DNA of 45,788 nucleotides from Triparma columacea (taxonomy: Eukaryota > Sar > Bolidophyceae > Parmales > Triparmaceae), in assembly GCA_030267965.1 (NCBI GenBank), contig BRYA01000520.1:3039-48826 (forward strand), given 5' to 3'. The stretch's first letter is position 1, and every line of letters begins with the position of its first letter. Below the pieces are notes generated by a model, which saw only the letters and a program-made list of their open reading frames with translations, had not been told where the DNA came from and made no database searches. The position numbers and the translations under genes were made by a program. Positions 33,091 to 42,668 of the stretch are shown piece after piece.

Positions 33091-35166
33091 ATGTCGTCTG
33101 TCGAAGCAGAAGGATTTGGGCCCGTGAAGTCATGGAAATACTTCATAATTAAGCGCTGGAAGTACTACTTCTCCACCCTGGTGCTGTCCCTTGCTTCGCT
33201 TTTCCACCTGTGCCTCGTCCTCTTGTGCCTTGTGTTCATATCATGCTGCATTGGAAGCAACCTCCTCTACCTCTGGTCAATAATGGGGAAGGACCAAGCC
33301 CCCGAAATACTGAAAGTGGACGTTCAGTCGTCCCCGAACCCGTACACCGCGTTCCTGGCTTCGCACATACCGCCGTTCTTCCTTCCGGCGGTGCCAAAGG
33401 GAATGCCTGCTTGGTTTGGCGCGACGACTGCAGTTAGTTGGCTGTGGAAGGGGCAGGGACTCGGCAGGGGGGGCGAGAGGGTCAGGCTGGTCAAGGAGGG
33501 CGTGGAGGTCGAGCTGGAGATATTTTGGAGCGACGAGGATTCGCCTCCTTCGGTACTGATTTTTCCACCCCTCCTTCGTCCGGTGCCGTCGGCGCTGAAA
33601 ATCCTCGTCGAGACAATCAGGCGGCGGGGCGGGGGATACGAGACCATTGGGATAGTGAAGATAGCAAACGAGACATGGGTCCACGAGGGCGACGTTAGGT
33701 GGATGAGGGCGGTGACGAAGGCCTTCAAGGAGGTCGTGGACGCAAGGGAGAAGAGGAGGGAGGCTGTCAGTGGGCGGGGAGGAGGGGGGGAGAAGGGGGC
33801 AAGTAGATCGTTCACGTTCGACCACACGCTGCGGGCAAGCAGCACTGATTCCGAGGGCGCTATTTGGGGAGGGGAAGGGGAAGAGAAGAATGTTCCCAGC
33901 TCTCCGTCCACATCTCCGTCCCCTCCAATGTCCTGCGTCGCTTTTTCCTCCAGTGGTACGCTCTTAATAAACTACCTCCAAAAGTACCCCACCCGCCCCC
34001 TCTTTCGTAAGTTTTGTGTGTGTATAGGGGGGTGGGGTGGGGGGGGACACAGTCACTCACAGTCACTCCTCCCTCTCCTAACTCCTCCCCCCCCCCCCCC
34101 CCAAACACACCCAATATAGATTCGTGCGTTTGCATTTGCCCCCCCCACTGCCTCCGTTCCTACTACTCTTCCCTCCTAACCTCCTGGCGTTCCAGCCCCC
34201 TCGCCTTCCTCTACCTCAACAGTACCCTCGGTGAGTTGAAGCGTCTCCTTCTGAAGCGTCACTACGCCTCAGCCTCCGGTCTCCCTTCGGGCTCCGGTCC
34301 CCCCCCCTGCCCCGTCGTCCCTTGGCTCCTGGCGAGGAGCGCCATTACTTGGAGGGTCCAAGAGGTCGTGGCTGCCCTGCTCCTATCAAGCCCGGTCGCG
34401 GCTGTCAGGGACGAGGCCATGGACGTAGACGGCTTCCTCCGTTCCGCGAGCCCCTCCTCCAGTGACATGGAAAGAATCCCCGTACCTCTCCTCCTCCTCC
34501 ACTCCTCCGACGACCCCCTGGTGTGTCGGGATACTATTAGAAGGAAGTTCGAGAGCCCGTTTGTGGTGGTGGGAACTACGGAGGAGGGGGGGGGACACTG
34601 CACGTGGGCGACGGACTTGAAGGGGAGGAGCTGGGGGGCGGACGCGGCTGTGGGATTCCTGAGGGCGGCAAGGAGGTGAGGGGCGGGGGAGGAGAAGGTG
34701 GGGGCGAAGAGAAAGATAAAGCGAAAGCGAACGACAACCTGACTTGGGACGTGTAATGAATTCTTAACTAACACCCCCCAATCTCTCCTTGCCTAGAGGT
34801 GACACTGAGGAGGAGGAGGGCACATGGAAGAGGAGCGTCGAGGAGCTCGTACGGGCCAAATGTTCGGGTGCGGGGGGCTCTGGTGGGGGGGGCAGGAGGA
34901 GGAAGAAGAAAGGCAGGGGGGTAGTGTCCCTCGTTGCGGGGGGGGTTGTGGGGGGGGTGGGGGGGGTGGGTAAGATGGGGGCATACGTTGTCCGTAAGGG
35001 TAGGGGGGTAGAGTCAAACAGTATGGTGAGGGGGGGGAAGAGGAGGGGGGGGGGGAGGAAGAGCGTCTTCGAGGTTATACTTGACAAGGAGAAGGNNNNN
35101 NNNNNNNNNNNNNNNNNNNNNNNNNNNNNNNNNNNNNNNNNGGGGGGAGGTGGCTTGGAGAGATGA
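33091..35166 (+). CDS. EMB8/ABHD-like alpha/beta-hydrolase, membrane-anchored, atypical active site
   Basis: Exons 33091-34006, 34120-34675 and 34797-35166 join in phases 1 and 2. Near the N-terminus one or two membrane helices (residues 20-65) act as an anchor. The hydrolase domain follows. The nucleophile elbow reads AFSSSGTLLINYL, against GFSLGGNILLKYL in EMB8-type proteins, so the Ser is kept but two flanking Gly are replaced. The catalytic Asp (LLLLHSSDDPLV) and His (GGGHCTW) are present in the second exon. The usual oxyanion-loop PGL/HG element is not recognisable (IFPPLL in its place). The last exon is a Gly/Arg/Lys-rich tail interrupted by an assembly gap, so the C-terminus is uncertain and the stated stop may be wrong. 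Likely a lipid or ester hydrolase, or an inactive relative. Confidence 0.6.
35096..35141. other. Assembly gap within a G-rich coding stretch
   Basis: 46 unresolved bases followed by a G run, within the last exon of the hydrolase gene. The frame is open on both sides at the gap length given, but that length may be arbitrary. Confidence 0.95.
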
Positions 35167-35224
35167 TCGTGTAAAAAAAGGACAAATGTTGTAGAGTGTG
35201 TTACAAAAGACATGTTTTTAAAAT

Positions 35225-37595
35225 CTACACATCTTGGAAAGGGTCAACAACCTTAACCCACCCATCATCACCTCCCCACCATACTTCATCCTCCTTCCCA
35301 ACCTTCCAAGCCTTCCCCCAAAAAGTCATTCTCCTCCCCCCCTTCCCCCCCCTCCCGGAGCCGCCTGGTTTTGAGGATACGTTAACACCGAATCTTACAA
35401 CCCTCGACGAGACTGTGGACATTATCACACCCATCCATTCTTCTCCTTCATCTCCTCCACTACCCCCACCTTCACCCTCATCGTCGTAACCTCCCTTCAC
35501 CCCAACATTATCCTTCCCGCTACCCCCCAAATCCAGTAAATTAACGAACTCCCCTTCCGAGGTTTCGTATGCCTCCCTTTCCTCCCCTCTCCATCTGTAT
35601 TTAACGTATCCTCTCGCTTCAACGTTTACTGTTCTTACAAACGTTCGGTTAACGCTTGAACCTGCTATTCTGAAACTTTGGGTTTTTACGGAAGCGCGTT
35701 TAGGGGGTTGTGATATTCTTCCGTCCTTCGTTATGTGTTCCTTTGTTAGTTCATTAGTATCCCCCTCAACCCCTATTTTCATCCCCCCCTTTTCAGTGTT
35801 CCCTCCTAAACTGTCTTCATCATAATTCTTATTACCGGTAATACGAATTCCCCCAATACTACCCCAACCTACACCTCTTACGGACCTCCAACCTCTAACG
35901 TCTCTAACTCCACCGTTAGCATCTACCAGGAGATAACTTGAGTTTGAATCTAGAGGTGGTAAACCAACTGTGGGTAGACCATTCCATGTTTCAAGTGTAT
36001 CGATACTAGATGATCCTCCTCCTACTTTTTCCGAAGTGTAATCCTGATCCTTCTGACGCAGGCCCTGCTGAGAGTCGAAGGTGCAAGTACCGAGGAAGTG
36101 AAGGACGGAGGAAGTCGTTGGGTTGTAGCGGAAATGACCGTTTAAGGTTACCCTGGTGGGAGGGGGGGGGGGGAGCGTGTGTGTGTGTTGTGCCAAAGGC
36201 GTTTAGAATGAGGTGTTGTCGTGTGTGAAGAAGTTGGTGTGTGTATGTGTGTTGAAAGCATGCGGTTCTGTTTTTTCTTTCACTTCGTGTACTTCGAACT
36301 CACCTCCCCCATCCCCCCTTGCCTAGTTTAACTCTCCTATCTTCCCCTCCCTCTATCCATACACCACCCCCTTCCTCAACGCCCTCCTTTATCCCACCCC
36401 CTTCCTCTGCTGTCTCCTCCTCCCCCATTCGTAGGTTAACGTAGAAGGCTCGTTGACCTTTGGCTAGGACCTTACACCTCCCAAGCGATACGTTGAAGTC
36501 CTTCGTCTTCAAGTACTGTACCGTCGAGCGCGAGGATACACTAGACGAACCCCTGATACTGGACGAAGAAGGACCGTGATTGTGCCCGGCATCCCGTAAT
36601 GAATTGTTAGAACCACCTAACCCAACACGTGGTGATGTTACGAGTCGACCTAGACCTATCCAACCTTTTCTAACCGTACCTTTAGCATATCGTGGTTTCT
36701 TAGGTGGCCCGTCAGGGTCGTCGGAGGAGGAGGGGGGAAGGGGTGGGAGAAGATAACGACATGACGAGTTGGGTAAGACGGTGAAAAGTAAAAGAGAGGA
36801 GGAAACGGAGGGTGGTTGGGATGTTGAGGTGGTGGATGCGGTAGGTGGGAGGGTTGGGTTCGTACGTGATGATGAGGTGGTTGTTAAGTGGTCTAAACTT
36901 AAGGTGGGAGGAGAGGAGGGTGGGGGGAGGGAGGGAGAAGATGAAGGGGGGGGAGAGGATGTGGGAGGGAGAGGATGGAAGTAGAAACCGTATATTGACT
37001 TTTTTAAAGAAGACGCTGGTGGTGCGGATGGGTGCGATGGTGGGGGTGAAAGAGGGGGTGATTCTGTGGGTGTTTTTGTGTGGTGTCTGTATGTCGTTGT
37101 AGTGTTGTAGTCGTTGTTGTCGTTGTTGGTGGAGACGATGGAATCTGTTCCGTGTGTTGGTTGTTGTTCTGATGTGTCATTGTCATCGAATTTATTCTTT
37201 TCAAAATCATTTTGAGAGTTGAATGTGATGCTCTCATCAATCATCACGTCGTCATCCTCAATTACGTCGTCATTGTCCTCGATCACGTTGTCATTGTCAT
37301 CCTCTCCATCGTCCTCCTCAAACACAGGGTATGGAGGTTGTATGATGAATGTGTAGTATGTCTCATTTGAGTTGTCATTTGAGTTCTCATTTGTCTCATT
37401 TGTTTCATTTGTGTACGTCCTCAAATTCAACTCTTGAGCATTCTTTGAGTATATTATCGACGATGATGGATATACGAGTCTTATTTTACGCCCAGATTTA
37501 TTCTCCATTTTGAGGCCAATTTTCGCCTCAATTTTATCCCCCATTTTATCCCTAATCCTACGTTTCGATTCCTCATCTATCGCCTTAACATCCAT
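35225..37595 (-). CDS. Hypothetical low-complexity protein rich in Asn, Asp, Thr and Pro
   Basis: Function not recognised. Exons 37595-36304 and 36152-35225 join in phase 2, giving about 739 residues. Three zones are visible. Residues 1-70 form a charged helical start (RRIRDKMGDKIEAKIG). About 70-270 is low complexity: NET/NEN repeats, Asp/Glu runs, then long Pro/Ser/Thr stretches. About 270-739 contains beta-rich pieces that read like a folded domain, such as VQYLKTKDFNVSLGRCKVLA and TLNGHFRYNPTTSSVLHFLG, the latter created by the splice. Codon choice in the low-complexity zone favours A/T-ending codons, unlike the GC-rich neighbours. No targeting signal or membrane span is seen. Confidence 0.55.
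37355..37415 (-). repeat. Short tandem repeat encoding Asn-Glu-Thr units
   Basis: Irregular CATTTGT/CATTTGAGT-type units on the + strand, read on the minus strand as NET/NEN/NDN repeats in the N-terminal region of the hypothetical protein. Confidence 0.7.
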
Positions 37596-37860
37596 TATAT
37601 CTATCGTGTCTAACTGTTTAGTCTATCTGTAGTGTGTATGATGCGTACGATCTAAATTTAATGGGAGACTCTGAACGAGACGATTTTTGTCTGAGTTGTC
37701 TCAGAGGACTGTTTGGGCTGAGAGGAGGGAAATGGAGGGTCCTCGTTACAATCTAAGGACATTCAATGAGATATGTGAAGGTGTATTGCGCTAAAGGAGA
37801 TGAAAAGAGATAAAAAGAGATGAAAAGGAGATTTTTGTTTTTTGGAGACAGTGTGCCATT

Positions 37861-40221
37861 TCAGTTTTCTTTCGTCGCAAATATTTCCCCCAAGGAGCTT
37901 CGTCGCCTCTGTTCTATTATATTTTTCACGCTATTTGTCCGGAGCTTCACCAGGATCTCGGGGTCGGTCACGTAATCATCAGGTATGACAGATCGCTTCT
38001 GATCGTTGAACCACTCCGGAGGTTCTTCCAACCACAATGGCAGCCTCTCGTTGATCCACGCCTTAACCTCTGCGCCAATCTTGTACTCCCACTTGTGTCT
38101 GTTATTCGCGAAAATCCTAAATCTGTGTTCGTCTTCCTCGTTCTTGGTGAATACCTCTTGAATGCCTTCATTACCTGTTTTCGTGCTGATGAAGGTATGC
38201 AGGTACTCTCTCTTCACCGACACTAGTAGAGTCGCGTAAGACACCACCATCCCAGCACATGCAACCACCATGATAGTGACGACGGTGCTCTCCTCCAATC
38301 CGCTCTCTTCTCCTCGGACAATCTGATTATCCTCGCCCAACTCGACGTCCTCGACGAGCGTTGAGTTGGGCGAGGATATGACATCGTCGACTACCTTCTC
38401 ATACTGCAGCGCTGCAACAACACCCATGACTACAGTCAAACCTAAACTGAAAGTGAAATACGCACCGCCGACGTCAATAGCGTTTCGAAATTGGACAACA
38501 GCGGTCCAGTCGACAACGACCTTGAGTATCCAACGAATCATCAACGAAGCGAACACTCCGAAGCCACCGTATACAGGCGTCCAATACCAAAGATCTCGCC
38601 TCAGCCCCTTGATCGCCAAGTAAATGACAAGCTCTCCTCCCAGCAGCGTAGCCACCTCTGAAATCCCGCCCTTGATGTAGAAAAGAACACAGGCAAAGCT
38701 GCGCGTAAGCAGGTTGAAAGCAGAAAGGAAGTACAGCGAAGCGAACACCTTCACCTTATCCTTCACATTGCTCGGAATATACCCGTAAAATGATCGATTG
38801 AGCTTCCGATTCTCCTTATTCAAATCCCAATCCCATGATGTGATTGCCGATGTAAAAGCGGCCGTCAAGATGCAGAACGCAAATGAGAAAAGCGCGCTCC
38901 TGGTAGGCTTCGACTCTGACATCAATAGCGCAGACAGTTGGATCAGCGTCCCAGGGATAGCCTCTGCCACCAACTCAACACTCTTATTAAACGACATCTC
39001 AGTCTGTGCATCCACCAACTGTCCCTCCTCGTGTGCTGCCCCACTTGCAACGCGCCATGCATCAACCCCTGGCTTCACAAGAGACCAGACAAAAAACTGC
39101 TCCTGTAACTGTCTCTGCCATGGCTTCGCTCTATTCTGAACGAATGTAATAAGAGCTTGTAAAATGAGGTTGGTCAAGAGACTCCCAAGGGACGCCCATG
39201 CATACCCCCACAAGCTCCTTGTCTGAAAGTACTCCACGATCATCACAATGTCCGTAACCAAATCTCCTATACTCAACGCCGCTGCGAAGAAAAGCTTAGC
39301 CTTGGCTAGCTTCTGCTTATCCCCGAGCCCTTGTTTAATGACTTTTACGTGCAATTTATGGAAGCTCTCTACAACCTCGTTCAGCTCCTTCATGCACGGA
39401 TAACTCTTGAGGACTTTCTCAATAGCATCCTCGTCAGTAGCTTCCCATTTCAGGAAGTACAGCATCCCGTCGGCAAGTGTCTTCACGTCGCCCATCGTCA
39501 GATCGCTCAAGTCAGTGTCACACACTGGCTTCTTACCAGGGATGGGCCTCTGCATGTCGAGCTGCACGAGGTATGTAGATATGACGTCGGCGTTATCTTG
39601 CAGTTTGTCTTTCATAGTACGGGCGTGGGGAACCTTTATCGCGTTGTGTGAGCCATTACCAGGGACGGGTTTCGGCTTCAATTTTTGTTTCAAGAGACAG
39701 GAGTTCATCACATTAAATTGCGGCACGGTCCCGCTCAGCTCCCGCATGCACGGATAACACTCGTAGAATTTTTCAACAGCATCTGTAACAGCATGCTCCT
39801 CATTGACTTCCTGTCTGAGGAAATACAGCATCCCTCCAACAAGTGTCTTCACATCGGCCGTTGTCAAATCACTCAAGGCCGCACTGCAAACGGGCTTCTC
39901 ACGAGGGACGGACGTGTCTTCGGTTAGCCCTTGGACATAAAAGCAGATTACTTTGGGAACATCCAGTTTGACATCCACTGTTGAAGAACTGGGAGCCTTC
40001 ATCGGTTCATTGGCACCGTCACCGACCGCAGCATCCTCGACGATCACAGCTTCGTCGCCCTCGTTGTCGGCGCCCTTTCCCTTAGAGAGAAAAACCCTCT
40101 CGGGTGAGAATGTTGTTGACAGGTTGTTTTCACCCTCCTCTTCATTAGCGGCGATCATTTGTTTCGTCTCAGGCAGCTTATGAGTATCTTCTGAGTGGTC
40201 AGAATGGGGAACGATCTTCAT
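37861..40221 (-). CDS. Polytopic membrane protein, XKR-like, with duplicated N-terminal module
   Basis: Single exon, 786 residues. Residues 1-80 are acidic. Two copies of a roughly 80-residue module follow, at about 88-170 and 212-290. Each has KPVC, then LSDLT, a DVKTL helix, GMLYFL and YPCM-EL at equivalent positions. From about residue 310 there are eight to ten probable membrane helices. The opening LSIGDLVTDIVMIVEYF and later VAEAIPGTLIQLSALL resemble XK-related (XKR) proteins, which have a D-x-x-(S/T)-D helix and an E-x-(I/L)-P-(Q/G)-x-x-x-Q helix. The link is by motif only. The cytosolic tail has WINERLPLWLEEPPEWF and ends RRRSSLGEIF. XKR relatives include phospholipid scramblases; that function is a possibility, not shown. 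It is probably a multicopy stramenopile family (impression, not verified). Confidence 0.65.
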   Translation of the reverse strand: MKIVPHSDHSEDTHKLPETKQMIAANEEEGENNLSTTFSPERVFLSKGKGADNEGDEAVIVEDAAVGDGANEPMKAPSSSTVDVKLDVPKVICFYVQGLTEDTSVPREKPVCSAALSDLTTADVKTLVGGMLYFLRQEVNEEHAVTDAVEKFYECYPCMRELSGTVPQFNVMNSCLLKQKLKPKPVPGNGSHNAIKVPHARTMKDKLQDNADVISTYLVQLDMQRPIPGKKPVCDTDLSDLTMGDVKTLADGMLYFLKWEATDEDAIEKVLKSYPCMKELNEVVESFHKLHVKVIKQGLGDKQKLAKAKLFFAAALSIGDLVTDIVMIVEYFQTRSLWGYAWASLGSLLTNLILQALITFVQNRAKPWQRQLQEQFFVWSLVKPGVDAWRVASGAAHEEGQLVDAQTEMSFNKSVELVAEAIPGTLIQLSALLMSESKPTRSALFSFAFCILTAAFTSAITSWDWDLNKENRKLNRSFYGYIPSNVKDKVKVFASLYFLSAFNLLTRSFACVLFYIKGGISEVATLLGGELVIYLAIKGLRRDLWYWTPVYGGFGVFASLMIRWILKVVVDWTAVVQFRNAIDVGGAYFTFSLGLTVVMGVVAALQYEKVVDDVISSPNSTLVEDVELGEDNQIVRGEESGLEESTVVTIMVVACAGMVVSYATLLVSVKREYLHTFISTKTGNEGIQEVFTKNEEDEHRFRIFANNRHKWEYKIGAEVKAWINERLPLWLEEPPEWFNDQKRSVIPDDYVTDPEILVKLRTNSVKNIIEQRRRSSLGEIFATKEN
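38329..38377. repeat. 15-bp perfect inverted repeat inside coding sequence
   Basis: Arms ATCCTCGCCCAACTC (38329-38343) and its exact complement (38363-38377) flank a 19-bp loop whose ends also pair. It would form a strong hairpin in DNA or mRNA. It encodes part of a cytosolic loop of the XKR-like protein and could be chance or the scar of a small templated insertion. Confidence 0.85.
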
Positions 40222-40333
40222 CTGCTGTTAGTAAACCCTACAAGAATTTCGCTGGGTTTCTCCGTCGAGTGACTTGGGCTTGGACTGGACTTCTTGGGAC
40301 CCCCGAGTCCTCCAGTCCGACAATTTTTTTTCC
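40222..40333. promoter_or_regulatory. Shared divergent promoter, 112 bp
   Basis: Spacer between the XKR-like gene (-) and the bS16 gene (+). There is a T run directly upstream of the bS16 ATG. Confidence 0.4.
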
Positions 40334-41039
40334 ATGGTTGTTCGGATCCGTCTTCAACGTTTTGGACGTAAAAATAGGCCCTTTTATAGAATAGTATCAT
40401 GTGACTCACGTGAGTACCATCATTGTCTCCACATCTACAACAAACATTGATTTATACCAAAATAAGGCAACCTCGCTCGTTGTCCACAAGAAATCACACA
40501 ATTTCTAGTCAATACAATCACTTTACGCCCCAAACTATCACACCACAAACATCACTACTATCACATAACTACACAAACATTCACAACCGACCAACAACTG
40601 ACCAACACAACCCACACAATATTCCCCAAACAAACGCTCTAAACCCCTCCCCACCCTCCCCACCCCCCTTTCAGGTTCTCCGCGCGACGGTCGTTTCCTC
40701 CAGATCCTCGGTACCTACAATCCCCTCCCCTCTACCGACGGTACAAAGGAGGTTCGTCTAGACCTTGAGAAGTGCAGGTACTGGTTATCTGTAGGTGCCC
40801 AACCTAGCGACACTGTTCGTAGGCTCTTCGGAATGTTCGGAGTCGCGCCAGTGAAGGTTAACAAATATCAGAGGGAGAGCGGGGTCAAAAAATCGGAGCG
40901 GTCGTTCTCCACAGCCGCCTGCACAAACACGGACGGGGAGGGAGCTGGGGGGGGAGGAGAAGCGCTAGGGGGGTGGATACGGCTCATGGGACTTAGGGGG
41001 GGAGCACAGGGATTCGTGATGGCCAATATGGTCAAGTGA
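40334..41039 (+). CDS. Ribosomal protein bS16, probably mitochondrial
   Basis: Small-subunit ribosomal protein of organellar (bacterial-type) ribosomes. Exon 1 is only 40334-40409 and encodes MVVRIRLQRFGRKNRPFYRI plus VSCDS. Exon 2 (40675-41039) resumes with SPRDGRFLQILGTYNPL and WLSVGAQPSDTVRRLFGMFG. The join in phase 1 creates the Arg of the DSRSPRDGRF motif, so the 265-bp intron is well supported. The protein is 146 residues. The bS16 core ends near residue 85 and is followed by a Gly/Ser/Lys-rich tail of about 60 residues not found in bacterial S16. There is no presequence; mitochondrial S16 in many eukaryotes also starts at the core, and ochrophyte plastids usually encode their own S16, so mitochondria are the likely destination. 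Confidence 0.88.
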
Positions 41040-41218
41040 ACAAGGGGGGGGTTTAGACAAGGGGAGACAACGAGTGAAAAACGTGAAAAAACTGAACAGG
41101 GGGGGGAGGAGGGGGGGGGAGTAACACACGGATATAAGTTGCTCGGTTAGCCCTTGTACTAAAAAGCTGGTTTTACATTTGGCCTTGCGTTTTCCCAAAA
41201 AACCCCGTTGAGTGTTGT

Positions 41219-42355
41219 CTACCTGTATCCCTCCACCAGCCTGACGTCCCTCTCCCCCCCCTCCGCTCTGCAAACCGGGCACCTCCCCGTCCTCCCAATC
41301 CCCTCCACCATGCACCCCCAGCACCCCGTGTGCCCGCAACCTTTAAGGAAGGATAGGTTGTTTGCACTACATCTACAGATAGGGCAAGCAAACCGTCCAG
41401 AAGATGATGACCCCCCAGTCCCCGTTGTTCCCGAGTCTCGTGGGGTTCCATCTGTGTTCGTTTCGACCTCCTCTTCCCCCCCCCCCTCCCCCCTCCTCCA
41501 CCTCCTCTCCCCGAGTCTCCTAACCGCCCATCTGAACCCTCTCTTCCCACCCTCTACAATAATTTCCCCCGCAACCGCAGCAGCCACAAACCTCATGACC
41601 CTCCTCTCCCCCTTTGTCCTCCTCCCCGCCTCCCCGTACCCCGTCGTAATCGTTAAAGGTTCCGCTGACCTCACAAGTCCCGAGCAGAACGCAGCCACCA
41701 TTATGGACCTTAGAGCAACCTGGAGAACTTCCAAACCCCTAGCCTCACCCAGTCCAACATTACCTAATCCTAGAGGTCCAGAACCACCGGGACGACCACC
41801 ACTTCCTCCTACTACTCCAGATGCCTCGTCAGTGCTACTGACCCAAGGTCCACCACCTGTTAGTATATTAACAGCTGTTACAAAATACCCAACGATGTCA
41901 CGACCCATATACCTTGAGACTTCATTTAAACCAAACCTCACCCCATCCCTCCCCCCACCACCCTCCCCCCCTGGTGATGTGTTCGCCCTCCTCCTGGTAA
42001 GTATAGAATCCCTAACCTGTAACCTCCTTCTCCTTTCCCTCGCTGTCTTAATATGACTAACCAAGGCTGGTAGGTAGTACTTAGAAAACGCGAAGATAAT
42101 ATACTTAATTACGGACGGTGATTTTGAGGAGGACGTTGATTTGTAGTTTATAGATTCCTCACCAATAGTATTACTCATGTCTTTAAACTTGTTTCTACTC
42201 GTCAAATTGGATAGGAGGTTAGGGAATACGTGGAGAATATGGTAGAGAGGAAGAAGCAATGTAGGGGGAAGGGATAGAGATGTTATGTGAGAGGATAATA
42301 GAGGGAGGTAGAGATCATCCTTATGGTGGGAGAGGAGGTAGGCTGAGAGAGACAT
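41219..42355 (-). CDS. RING-finger protein, probable membrane-associated E3 ubiquitin ligase
   Basis: Single exon, 378 residues. The C-terminal RING (about residues 318-362) has the C3HC4 order CPIC, CGHTGC, WGC and CPVC. The N-terminal 110 residues are hydrophobic and leucine-rich with membrane-helix character (LPPTLLLPLYHILHVF, KYIIFAFSKYYLPALV). The middle contains Gly-rich linkers and another moderately hydrophobic region near residues 215-265. A hydrophobic domain followed by a C-terminal RING recalls peroxins PEX2, PEX10 and PEX12, and PEX10 and PEX2 end similarly, but no diagnostic peroxin sequence is recognisable. The stop TAG falls in CAGGTAG, which could also be a splice donor, so a further downstream exon is not excluded. 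Confidence 0.6.
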   Translation of the reverse strand: MSLSAYLLSHHKDDLYLPLLSSHITSLSLPPTLLLPLYHILHVFPNLLSNLTSRNKFKDMSNTIGEESINYKSTSSSKSPSVIKYIIFAFSKYYLPALVSHIKTARERRRRLQVRDSILTRRRANTSPGGEGGGGRDGVRFGLNEVSRYMGRDIVGYFVTAVNILTGGGPWVSSTDEASGVVGGSGGRPGGSGPLGLGNVGLGEARGLEVLQVALRSIMVAAFCSGLVRSAEPLTITTGYGEAGRRTKGERRVMRFVAAAVAGEIIVEGGKRGFRWAVRRLGERRWRRGEGGGEEEVETNTDGTPRDSGTTGTGGSSSSGRFACPICRCSANNLSFLKGCGHTGCWGCMVEGIGRTGRCPVCRAEGGERDVRLVEGYR

Positions 42356-42668
42356 TATTTTGGGGGGGAGAAGAGGGGGGGGGGAGGAGGGTTTAATAAA
42401 GAAGGAGGTGAGAGGGGTTTGGAGGAGGAAGGTGGAGTTTGGGAGGTGATTTGGAGGAGATTACGAGAAAGGGCGTCACACAAGGGGGGGTAAAGAGGGG
42501 AAAGGAAAGGGGAATGAAGGTAAATATTATATATTTGAAGGTATCATGTAAGTGCAGAGGTGTGTATGTGTATAGTTTTCGAGCGTAGTGTTTATTTGTT
42601 GATAAAATGGGGGTTAAATGAATGTCCAAATTCCGGATCCAAAATTAATTGGCCTCCAAATCAACTCC
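42356..42668. promoter_or_regulatory. Shared divergent promoter region, 313 bp
   Basis: Between the RING gene (-) and the plastid clpP gene (+). The left half is extremely G-rich on the + strand (runs of 6-10 G, possible G-quadruplex), while the right half is AT-rich with ATATTATATATTTG near 42524. No other gene is seen. Confidence 0.4.

Noticed and set aside
41208..42056. 282-codon + strand frame opposite the RING gene
   Set aside because: Pro/Ser/Leu-rich with no domain, while the minus strand carries an intact C3HC4 RING over the same bases.
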